From positions 1 to 49,842 of the forward strand of contig JAEWQF010000020.1 in NCBI GenBank assembly GCA_023399295.1: a DNA stretch of 49,842 nt, written 5' to 3'. The stretch is from Bacteroidota bacterium (GTDB lineage Bacteria; Bacteroidota; Bacteroidia; Bacteroidales; Dysgonomonadaceae). Both the position numbers and the translations under genes were made by a program. Positions 43,295 through 49,842 of the stretch are shown piece after piece (the stretch's first letter is position 1; each line of letters begins with the position of its first letter). The notes below the pieces were generated by a model, which was given only the letters and a program-made list of their open reading frames with translations, was not told the origin of the DNA and searched no databases.

Positions 43295-45102
43295 ATTTCC
43301 GATTTACTGTTGCTCTCCGCAATCCATTGCCTGATCAGCTTTGTTTTGTTGTGACCTACTAACTCTACCATCTCCTCATCTGTTGCCTCACGGATCCGCT
43401 TGATACTTTTGAAGCGGGTGAGCAGTTTCCTCTTCGTCTCTTTGCCAATCCCTTTCACTTCATCCAACTGCGACGTGATTTGTGACTTGCTTCTTTTTTG
43501 TCGGTGAAATGTGATACCGAAACGGTGCGCCTCATCACGGAGCTGCTGAATCAGTTTGAGTGTCTCCGAATTCTTGTCAATGTAGAGCGGTACGGAATCA
43601 CCCGGGTAGTAAATCTCTTCGAGCCGCTTCGCAATGCCGATCACTGCGATCTTTCCGTAGAGACCGATTTTCTGAAGTGCTTCCACCGCAGCGTGTAATT
43701 GTCCCTTACCGCCGTCAATCACAATGAGTTGGGGTAGGTTTGCGCCTTCGTTAAGCAGGCGAGAATAGCGTCTTTCCACAATCTCACGCATCGATGCGTA
43801 ATCGTCGGGTCCTGTCACACTCTTCACGTTGAAATGACGGTACTCCTTTTTGGCAGGCTTTGCTTTTTTAAAGACCACACAGGCCGCCACCGGATGGCTT
43901 CCCTGGATGTTGGAGTTGTCGAAGCATTCGATGTGCCAGGGCATCTCCTTTAACCGAAGATCTTTTTGTACACCTTTCAGGATTCTTGTAGCCCGCTGAT
44001 CGGGGTTCAACATCTCTGCTTTTTTCAGCTTATCCAATTTATACTGTTTCACATTTTTTTCAGACAGCTGCAACAGGGTCCGCTTGTCACCTCGCTGCGG
44101 AACAGTGAACTCCACTCCGGTCAGTTTCAGTTCCGGAATGAAGGGGACAATAATCTCCTTCGAATTGCTGTCGAAACGTTGTCGCATCTCCACAATGCCC
44201 AGGCCCAGCAACTCTTCGGCCGTCTCGTCCAGTCTCTTTCTGTACTCGAACGTATAGGCCTGGTTGATAGCCCCGTTGACCACATGCAGGTAGTTGATGT
44301 ATGCAGCTTGTTCATCCTCTTCGAGCGCAAACACATCGAGGTTGTAGCCAAAGTTGCTGACAACCTGCGATTTCTCCCGGAAATTCTGGATCAGCAACAG
44401 TTTTTCTTTCAGTTCCTGCGCCTCTTCAAAACGGAGTGCCGTTGCCAGTGCCTGCATCTCCTCGCGGATCTGTTTTTCTATGATGGAGATGTTGCCTTTG
44501 AGGATCTCTGCAATCTCACCCATGTTGCGGTTGTACTCCTCGAGCGATTGCAACGCTTCACACGGGCCTTTACACTTTTTGATATGGTACTGCAGGCACA
44601 CTTTGAATTTCCCTGCTGCAATGTTTTCGGGGGTGAGATTCAGCCTGCAGGTGCGCACCTTGTAGACGTTGCGAAAGATATCAAGTAACGTGTTGACCGA
44701 TTGTACCGATGTATAGGGGCCAAAATAGCGTGAACCGTCTTTTACGATGTTTCTTGTTTTGAATACCCGTGGAAAATATTCATTCTTGATGACGATGGAA
44801 GGGTAGGTCTTGTCATCTTTCAGCATCACGTTGTAACGAGGCCGCAGCTCCTTGATCAGGTTGTTTTCAAGCAGGAAAGTGTCCTCTTCGCTGTTAACGA
44901 CAATGTATTTGATCTTCCTGATGTTTCGTACCAGGATCCTCGTCTTGGGATGCTCATGTTGCTTGTTGAAATAGGAGGAGACCCTTTTTTTCAGATCCTT
45001 TGCCTTCCCCACATAGATCACCGTCCCCTTTTCGTCGAGAAACTGGTAACATCCCGGCAAGTGCGGGATCACTGCCAGACTATTTTTTACCTCATCATTC
45101 AT
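43291..45102 (-). CDS. uvrC: Excinuclease ABC subunit C
   Basis: A 603-residue nucleotide excision repair endonuclease starting at ATG 45102 (MNDEVKNSLAVI). An ATG at 45120 is possible, but the -7 box at 45127 would leave almost no leader for it. The N-terminal GIY-YIG domain (HLPGCYQFLDEKGTVIYVGKAKDLKKRVSSYF) makes the 3' incision. A Cys-rich CRLNLTPENIAAGKFKVCLQYHIKKCKGPC follows, then a UVR segment (EEMQALATALRFEEAQELKEKL), the RNase H-like domain (HIECFDNSNIQGSHPVAACVVF, VIDGGKGQL) and the C-terminal helix-hairpin-helix (LDEVKGIGKETKRKLLTRFKSIKRI). It is the first gene of the operon. Confidence 0.97.
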   Translation of the reverse strand: MNDEVKNSLAVIPHLPGCYQFLDEKGTVIYVGKAKDLKKRVSSYFNKQHEHPKTRILVRNIRKIKYIVVNSEEDTFLLENNLIKELRPRYNVMLKDDKTYPSIVIKNEYFPRVFKTRNIVKDGSRYFGPYTSVQSVNTLLDIFRNVYKVRTCRLNLTPENIAAGKFKVCLQYHIKKCKGPCEALQSLEEYNRNMGEIAEILKGNISIIEKQIREEMQALATALRFEEAQELKEKLLLIQNFREKSQVVSNFGYNLDVFALEEDEQAAYINYLHVVNGAINQAYTFEYRKRLDETAEELLGLGIVEMRQRFDSNSKEIIVPFIPELKLTGVEFTVPQRGDKRTLLQLSEKNVKQYKLDKLKKAEMLNPDQRATRILKGVQKDLRLKEMPWHIECFDNSNIQGSHPVAACVVFKKAKPAKKEYRHFNVKSVTGPDDYASMREIVERRYSRLLNEGANLPQLIVIDGGKGQLHAAVEALQKIGLYGKIAVIGIAKRLEEIYYPGDSVPLYIDKNSETLKLIQQLRDEAHRFGITFHRQKRSKSQITSQLDEVKGIGKETKRKLLTRFKSIKRIREATDEEMVELVGHNKTKLIRQWIAESNSKSEI

Positions 45103-45126
45103 CGGTGTACCTGCAAGCATTGAAAA

Positions 45127-45134
45127 CAAAGATA
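45127..45134 (-). promoter_or_regulatory. -7 box (TATCTTTG) of the uvrC operon
   Basis: A perfect TAnnTTTG match on the minus strand, 24 bp before the ATG at 45102. It fixes the likely start codon choice for uvrC and is the only obvious promoter for uvrC-dtd-mazG-like-deoC. Confidence 0.6.
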
Positions 45135-45207
45135 TAAAAAACAGCCCATTTCTGTATCCGATTGATCGGTTGATACAAAAATGAGCCGGTATGGAAAGCT
45201 CAATCTC

Positions 45208-45738
45208 CTAAATCGTGAACTTCAGGATGGAACTCACCTCCACATCGTCGGGGAAGAGCAAACGACCTTCAAGTTCTTCCAACTCGATGAGGAAATTGAT
45301 GTAAATTTTCCGTACACCCAGCTTTTTCACCAGGTTGTGTGCCGCCACCATGGTGCCGCCGGTCGCCAGCAGGTCATCGTGTATCAGCACGACATCATCC
45401 TTGGTCAAGGCATCTTCATGAATCTGAATGGTGTCTTCGCCATACTCCTTGCTGTAGGTCTCTTCGATGACATGATAGGGGAGCTTGCCCGGCTTTCGGA
45501 TCGGCACAAAGCCTGCTCCCAATCTGATGGCGACAGCCGGTCCCATGAAAAAGCCCCTCGATTCGATGCCCACCACTTTGGTGATCCCTTTGTCGCGGTA
45601 CTTTTCATAGAGGATGTCGGAAAGATCTTTGAGATGCTCCGCGTTTTGGAACAGTGTCGTGATATCTTTGAACTGGATGCCCGGGATGGGGAAATCTGGA
45701 ATGTTCCTTACGGAAGCGGTTAGTTTTTCAATGCTCAT
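45208..45738 (-). CDS. apt: Adenine phosphoribosyltransferase
   Basis: This 176-residue purine-salvage enzyme converts adenine and PRPP to AMP. The start is ATG 45738 (MSIEKLTASVRNIPDFP). An upstream in-frame ATG at 45789 adds a MFHVEH leader that is only the translation of the parS site. Features are IPGIQFKDITTLFQN, GIESRGFFMGPAVAIRLGAGFVPIRKPGKLP and the PRPP-binding loop VVLIHDDLLATGGTMVAA. Length matches the family. It is separated from uvrC by about 105 bp and from mnmG by 60 bp; parS lies in the latter gap. Confidence 0.96.
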   Translation of the reverse strand: MSIEKLTASVRNIPDFPIPGIQFKDITTLFQNAEHLKDLSDILYEKYRDKGITKVVGIESRGFFMGPAVAIRLGAGFVPIRKPGKLPYHVIEETYSKEYGEDTIQIHEDALTKDDVVLIHDDLLATGGTMVAAHNLVKKLGVRKIYINFLIELEELEGRLLFPDDVEVSSILKFTI

Positions 45739-45772
45739 TCTAATGCAGTTATCAAATTTGTTTGTTTTGTAA

Positions 45773-45788
45773 TGTTCCACGTGAAACA
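45773..45788. other. parS: parS chromosome-partition site
   Basis: TGTTCCACGTGAAACA is a perfect match to the bacterial consensus TGTTnCACGTGAAACA, the ParB-binding site. It lies between mnmG and apt. In most bacteria parS sites cluster close to oriC, so this suggests the window is origin-proximal. parA and parB are not in the window. Confidence 0.9.
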
Positions 45789-45798
45789 TTCCGGTTTG

Positions 45799-47673
45799 TT
45801 ATCGTCCCATCAGGACCAGCAGCACCGATATGTCGTTGGGTGAAACACCGGGTATTCTGCTCGCCTGTGCGATGGTCTCAGGGTTAATCCGGGTCAGTTT
45901 CTGCCTTGCTTCGGTAGAGAGTGATTGAATTTCATTGTAGTTGAATTTGTCCTTGATACGGATATCCTCCAGGCGGGTGATCTTGTCGGCCATCACCTGT
46001 TCCCGTTTGATGTAGCCGCTGTACTTGATACGGATATCGGCCGACTCAATGATCTCCTCACGCCGTTCATCGATGCTTCCAAGCAGCTCCCGCAATGCGG
46101 TGATCTCACCCGCCATCACCTCCAGGTCGACATGTGGGCGCATCAGCAGGTCGATCAGCTTCACTCCCTGTTTGAGGGGCGCGGTACCGATGCGCTCCAG
46201 GAAGGGGTTGATCCGATCCGCTTTGATGGAGAAATTGGTGACAAAACGGATGATTTCATCTACCTTTTCTTGCTTCCGGGTGAGCAGTTCCATCCGCTCA
46301 GCAGTCGCCAATCCCAGTTCAGATCCTTTGCGGGTAAGCCGTTCGTCGGCGTTATCCTGTCGCAGCAGGATACGGTACTCGGCACGGGAGGTGAACATCC
46401 GGTAGGGTTCATCCACCCCCTTGGTGATCAGGTCATCGATCAGAACGCCGATATAGGCTTCGTCACGATGTAACACAAAGGGTGTACCACCATGACAATT
46501 GATGTGCGCGTTGATACCGGCAATGAGACCCTGTCCGGCTGCCTCCTCATAGCCGGTGGTACCATTGATCTGCCCCGCGAAGAAGAGGTTCTTAACCGCT
46601 TTGGTCTCGAGGGTAGGATGCAGTTGTGTGGGGTCGAAGAAGTCGTATTCGATGGCATACCCGGGCCGGAAGATGTGTGCGTTCCGAAATGCGGGGATGC
46701 GCTGGAGTGCTTTCAGCTGTGTCTCCAAAGGCAATGAGGAGGAGAAACCGTTGAGGTAACACTCATGGGTGGTCTCACCTTCCGGCTCCAGGAACAGCTG
46801 GTGGCTTGTTTTCTCTGAAAAGGTGACAATTTTTGTCTCGATGCTGGGGCAGTAGCGGGGACCGATGCTCCGGATCTGTCCGTTGTAGAGCGGTGAGTCA
46901 TCCAATCCCTCACGCAGTGCGGCATGTACCTCATCCGATGTGTAGGCGATCCAGCAGCTGCGCTGTTTGAGGGTGCGCTGTACGTCCGGGAGATAGGAGA
47001 ACTTGTGGAAATCAACATCCCCTTTCTGTTCTTCCAACAGGGAATAATCGATGGAGCGTGCATCGATCCGCACCGGTGTGCCGGTCTTCATCCGGTCGGT
47101 GCGGAACCCTTTTTCACGCAGCTGTTCGGTCATTCCGGTCGATGCAGGTTCAGCGATTCTTCCGCCACCGATCTGCACCTTCCCGATATGGATCAACCCG
47201 TTCAGGAAAGTGCCATTTGTCAGGATCACCGCACCGGCAGTGAAGGTTACACCCATGCGGGATTTCACACCTACCACACTGTTGCCCTCGAAGAGAAGTT
47301 CCGTAACCGTGTCCTGCCACATGAACAGGTTGGGGGTGTTCTCAAGAATCCCACGCCAGCTTTCGATATACTTCACCCGGTCACTCTGTACACGGGGACT
47401 CCACATTGCGGGACCTTTTGAGCGGTTCAGCATGCGGAACTGGATGGCCGTTCGGTCGCTTACAATGCCCATCTGTCCACCCAAGGCATCTATCTCCCTT
47501 ACTATCTGTCCTTTGGCGACGCCCCCTACGGCAGGATTGCAGCTCATCTGTGCAATCTTGTTCATGTCCATCGTGATGAGCAGGGTTTTCGAGCCCATGT
47601 TGGCGGCAGCCGTTGCAGCTTCGCAACCGGCATGACCTGCACCCACAACTATGATGTCGTATTTGAAATTCAT
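45799..47673 (-). CDS. mnmG: tRNA uridine 5-carboxymethylaminomethyl modification enzyme MnmG
   Basis: A 624-residue FAD protein (GidA) that with MnmE installs the cmnm5 group on U34 of certain tRNAs. The start is ATG 47673 (MNFKYDIIVVGAGHAGCEAA), with the dinucleotide-binding GxGxxGxE motif at residues 11-18. Further signatures are MSCNPAVGGVAKGQIVREIDALGGQMG, the loop with SKGPAMWSPRVQSDR, LTNGTFLNGLIHIG, and the C-terminal GQINGTTGYEEAAGQGLIAGINA, followed by EYRILLRQDNADERLT. Length is normal. The gene order with apt and parS is consistent with an origin-proximal segment. Its promoter -7 box is 18 bp upstream. Confidence 0.97.
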   Translation of the reverse strand: MNFKYDIIVVGAGHAGCEAATAAANMGSKTLLITMDMNKIAQMSCNPAVGGVAKGQIVREIDALGGQMGIVSDRTAIQFRMLNRSKGPAMWSPRVQSDRVKYIESWRGILENTPNLFMWQDTVTELLFEGNSVVGVKSRMGVTFTAGAVILTNGTFLNGLIHIGKVQIGGGRIAEPASTGMTEQLREKGFRTDRMKTGTPVRIDARSIDYSLLEEQKGDVDFHKFSYLPDVQRTLKQRSCWIAYTSDEVHAALREGLDDSPLYNGQIRSIGPRYCPSIETKIVTFSEKTSHQLFLEPEGETTHECYLNGFSSSLPLETQLKALQRIPAFRNAHIFRPGYAIEYDFFDPTQLHPTLETKAVKNLFFAGQINGTTGYEEAAGQGLIAGINAHINCHGGTPFVLHRDEAYIGVLIDDLITKGVDEPYRMFTSRAEYRILLRQDNADERLTRKGSELGLATAERMELLTRKQEKVDEIIRFVTNFSIKADRINPFLERIGTAPLKQGVKLIDLLMRPHVDLEVMAGEITALRELLGSIDERREEIIESADIRIKYSGYIKREQVMADKITRLEDIRIKDKFNYNEIQSLSTEARQKLTRINPETIAQASRIPGVSPNDISVLLVLMGR

Positions 47674-47691
47674 TTTCTTTTTTCGAAGCTG

Positions 47692-47699
47692 CAAATTTA
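47692..47699 (-). promoter_or_regulatory. -7 box (TAAATTTG) of mnmG
   Basis: A perfect TAnnTTTG match on the minus strand, 18 bp before the mnmG ATG. No -33 TTG was found at standard spacing. Confidence 0.6.
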
Positions 47700-47764
47700 C
47701 TAAAAAAGAAAACGTTGCCTGTTGCTTAGACTGTTAATATCCGATAATAAGCGATTCCGCATGC

Positions 47765-48715
47765 TCATTTAAGATTGAGCCGAAGGTATACGGGTAGGTG
47801 ATCGCTGTACCCACCCACATATTTGCCACTGTAAGTGCGATTGGGTTTGGGGCGGTTCCCACGACCGAAATGTAGCAACCATGGGGGGTTAAAGAGGTCG
47901 GCATACTCCGGTTTACAGTCGATTTTTTGTGATGTCAGCAGGTTGCCAGAGACGATGATCTGGTCGAACAGCAACCATCCCTCGTGGTAGGTTGTGCCCA
48001 GTCCTTTTTTGTATCTTGGGTAAAGCAGATTGTATAGTCTCAGGCTATTGACCTCCTCAAAGCTTTTTTGTGCTCCCAGCACTTCATCCACGCTATTGTC
48101 GTCCGGAGTGTCATTGAAATCACCCATGATGATCACGTTGGCTTCCGGATCTTCTGCCGTAACCTTGTAAACCGCGTTTCTCAGTTCGCTGCCCGCAAAA
48201 TAGCGTCTTCGTTCCGAGAGTTCTCTTCCCTCGGCACGGGAGGGGAAATGGATGACAAAAAGATGCAAGGTTTCGCCGTTCGATACCATTCCCTTCACAT
48301 AAAGGATGTCACGGGTACGATCCTCTATACCAGGAAGATGTACCAGCACCGTATTGGATTCCAGCACATGAAATCTATCTGTCTTATAGATCATCGCCAC
48401 ATCAGACCCCCGTTCATCGGGACTGTCGTAGTGCACATAACTGTAACCCTCCATCCCCTGTCGACGCACCTCATCCAAGATGCTTTCCATCACTGTTTTG
48501 TTTTCGATTTCGGCGAGTGAGATGATGTCCGGTTTATCCGGGCGTACAATCGTGGAGATCACTTTTGTCAATTTTTCAACCTTGTCGTTGTATCGCTTTT
48601 CGCTCCATTTCCGGAAACCGTTGGGTGTGAATTCGTCATCCATCGTCTCCGGATCATCGACGGTGTCGTAGAAGTTTTCGGTGTTGTAGAACATCAGAGA
48701 GAATGGCTGGTGCAT
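47765..48715 (-). CDS. Endonuclease/exonuclease/phosphatase-family protein
   Basis: A 316-residue protein of the EEP (DNase I-like) superfamily. It has the metal-binding N-terminal motif FYNTENFYDTVDDP, the Glu motif ISLAEIENK (about 65-73), the DFND motif MGDFNDTPDDNS and the C-terminal GYSDHLPVYLRL with the catalytic Asp-His. No signal peptide is present (start MHQPFSLMF), so it is probably cytoplasmic, whereas many Bacteroidetes relatives are secreted. The substrate (nucleic acid, phosphoester or lipid) cannot be read from sequence. It stands between ybeY and mnmG on the same strand, with gaps of about 77 and 91 bp. Confidence 0.9.
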   Translation of the reverse strand: MHQPFSLMFYNTENFYDTVDDPETMDDEFTPNGFRKWSEKRYNDKVEKLTKVISTIVRPDKPDIISLAEIENKTVMESILDEVRRQGMEGYSYVHYDSPDERGSDVAMIYKTDRFHVLESNTVLVHLPGIEDRTRDILYVKGMVSNGETLHLFVIHFPSRAEGRELSERRRYFAGSELRNAVYKVTAEDPEANVIIMGDFNDTPDDNSVDEVLGAQKSFEEVNSLRLYNLLYPRYKKGLGTTYHEGWLLFDQIIVSGNLLTSQKIDCKPEYADLFNPPWLLHFGRGNRPKPNRTYSGKYVGGYSDHLPVYLRLNLK

Positions 48716-48792
48716 AATAGTTCGGGTTTGGTTTATAGGTATGAATAGTCCGATGGATATTGGCCAAGTATATGGTTGGGGTATGTCTGCAA

Positions 48793-49209
48793 TCAGATTA
48801 GTATGAGTGCTTTATCCTCCGCCTCCCTCATCGTTTGCTGTTCTGCTTCCGTTTTGTCATGAAAACCGCACAGGTGAAGCACACCGTGGATGATCACTCG
48901 CCGCAGTTCCTCCTCAAAAGGAGTCTGAAATTTTTGTGCATTGGTTTGTACTGTCTCCAGACTGATGATGATATCCCCTGCGATGATCTCTCCTTCTGAG
49001 TAGTCGAAAGTGATGATGTCAGTGAAATAATCATGCTGCAGATAGTGTTGGTTCATCTCCAGTATTTTCTGATCGTCACAAAAGAGATAGGAAAGATCTC
49101 CCACTTTTTTACCATTGGCGGCAGCGACCGATTTGATCCAGTTAGCTGTTTCCCGCTTCTTGATGGTTTTTGGGAATGAGACATTTTCTGATTGGAATAT
49201 GATTGCCAT
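48793..49209 (-). CDS. ybeY: Endoribonuclease/rRNA maturation factor YbeY
   Basis: A 138-residue single-domain metalloprotein required for 16S rRNA 3' processing and 70S quality control. The hallmark zinc motif HGVLHLCGFHD near residues 110-120 (three His) is intact, preceded by FTDIITFDYSEGEIIAGDIIISLETV, typical of the UPF0054 family. Length is normal for Bacteroidetes. It follows the SpmB-like gene by 40 bp on the same strand. Confidence 0.95.
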   Translation of the reverse strand: MAIIFQSENVSFPKTIKKRETANWIKSVAAANGKKVGDLSYLFCDDQKILEMNQHYLQHDYFTDIITFDYSEGEIIAGDIIISLETVQTNAQKFQTPFEEELRRVIIHGVLHLCGFHDKTEAEQQTMREAEDKALILI

Positions 49210-49249
49210 TTCTATTTAAGTTATATTAACATTGAGACCAGTCTAATTG

Positions 49250-49842
49250 CTATCCGAAAAAGAGATAGGCTATGAATATGGCAGCCACAACGCCTGCCAG
49301 ATCCGCCAAAAGCGCATAGGGAACGGTGTAGCGTGAATTTTTTATGTTCACAGCTCCATAGTAAACAGCCACGATGTAGAAAGTGGTGTCGGTGGCACCC
49401 TGTAATACTGAGGAGAGGCGACCCGCAAAAGAGTCAGCGCCGAGGTTTTTCATGGTATCGATCATCATGCCTCTCGCCCCGCTGCCGCTCAGTGGTTTCA
49501 TCAGGGCAGTGGGCATGCCGTCCACCCATCGGGTGTCGCTGCCGGTCATCGCCACCAGGCTACGCAGTCCCTCCATCAGGAAATCCATCGCACCGGAGGC
49601 ACGAAAGACACCGATACCCACCAAAATGGCAATCAGGTAAGGGATAATGGTGATGGCTGTTTTAAAACCATCTTTCGCTCCGTCGATGAAAGCCTCGAAG
49701 ATGTTGATCTTTTTGCGCAATGCCTTCACAATAAAGAGGCAGATAATGGAGAAGAGGATCACGTTGGCGGCCAGGCTGGAGACGATGTTGATCTGTTCCT
49801 GTGGCATGGTGCGGAACAGCAGTACGGTGGCAGCGATGATGG
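49250..49842 (-). CDS. Partial SpmB-like nucleoside-recognition membrane protein
   Basis: The reading frame stays open past the right edge of the window: an internal ATG at 49807 is preceded in frame by IIAATVLLFRT, so the gene continues upstream. The visible 197 codons contain hydrophobic segments (VILFSIICLFIVKAL, AITIIPYLIAILVGIGVF, TFYIVAVYYGAV, YALLADLAGVVAAIFIAYLFF). They also show the SpmB/Gate-domain pattern VDGMPTALMKPLSGSGARGMMIDTM. In Bacteroidetes this domain is usually the second half of a SpmA-SpmB fusion of about 410 residues, which would fit. The function of such proteins outside sporulation is unclear; a transport or gating role is presumed. Confidence 0.85.
   Translation of the reverse strand, partial: IIAATVLLFRTMPQEQINIVSSLAANVILFSIICLFIVKALRKKINIFEAFIDGAKDGFKTAITIIPYLIAILVGIGVFRASGAMDFLMEGLRSLVAMTGSDTRWVDGMPTALMKPLSGSGARGMMIDTMKNLGADSFAGRLSSVLQGATDTTFYIVAVYYGAVNIKNSRYTVPYALLADLAGVVAAIFIAYLFFG

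Noticed and set aside
45152..45178. Imperfect dyad TGTATC...GATACA between uvrC and apt as a terminator
   Set aside because: The stem is interrupted and no T-run follows on either strand.
45739..45789. N-terminal MFHVEH extension of apt
   Set aside because: It is only the translation of the parS palindrome; the apt family starts at MSIEKLTASVRNIPDFP.

Overview
The window reads as a chromosomal segment of a member of the Bacteroidales. The evidence is SusC/SusD-type outer-membrane pairs, many signal-peptide lipoproteins, and repeated TAnnTTTG -7 promoter boxes typical of Bacteroidetes. The mix of fermentative and glycan-degrading genes would fit the Dysgonomonadaceae (Proteiniphilum, Petrimonas or Dysgonomonas-like). 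That family assignment is inference, because no rRNA marker is present. No tRNA, rRNA, insertion sequence, prophage or CRISPR array was recognised.

Region 1 (1-6.8 kb, minus strand) holds a partial beta-helix lipoprotein, a TonB-dependent receptor with a four-unit PHO-box-like promoter array, a DEAD-box RNA helicase with a long leader and a clear terminator, and a lipoprotein with a tyrosine-phosphatase fold whose catalytic loop has lost its cysteine and arginine. Region 2 (6.8-7.36 kb) is a gene-free, AT-rich, divergent intergenic stretch. It carries a back-to-back pair of DnaA boxes plus weaker copies and is a candidate oriC. A perfect match to the parS consensus at 45.77 kb, beside mnmG, fits an origin-proximal location.

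Region 3 (7.36-9.55 kb) is nadA and ychF. Region 4 (9.7-33.2 kb, plus strand) is the most interesting part. It is a polysaccharide utilisation locus controlled by a LacI-family regulator, with near-palindromic TTAAACGATTAA operators at three promoters. It encodes FucI, SusC, SusD, a surface glycan-binding lipoprotein, a second lipoprotein, a GH43/GH32-like propeller, a GH172 (DUF2961) enzyme, a propeller/beta-helix fusion and a GH26/metallophosphoesterase fusion. A second operon follows, with a GH172 remnant, a long GH172, an alpha/alpha-toroid protein of unknown family, an unknown lipoprotein and a FucP-type symporter. No alpha-L-fucosidase is present. GH172 is known to include exo-D-arabinofuranosidases, and the E. 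coli FucI and FucP proteins also handle D-arabinose. The locus is therefore best explained as a D-arabinose or D-arabinan system, possibly for a phosphorylated arabinan/mannan-type glycan. This is a hypothesis.

Region 5 (33.2-49.8 kb, mostly minus) is housekeeping: a small YgjV-like membrane protein with a striking hairpin, a radical SAM protein, a DedA/YqaA-type protein, polA, a divergent polyprenyl synthase, hsp20, a secreted metallophosphoesterase, a tight uvrC-dtd-mazG-like-deoC operon, apt, parS, mnmG, an EEP-family nuclease, ybeY and a partial SpmB-like protein. An unnoticed 48-codon reading frame and an 8-bp tandem repeat lie in the gaps.
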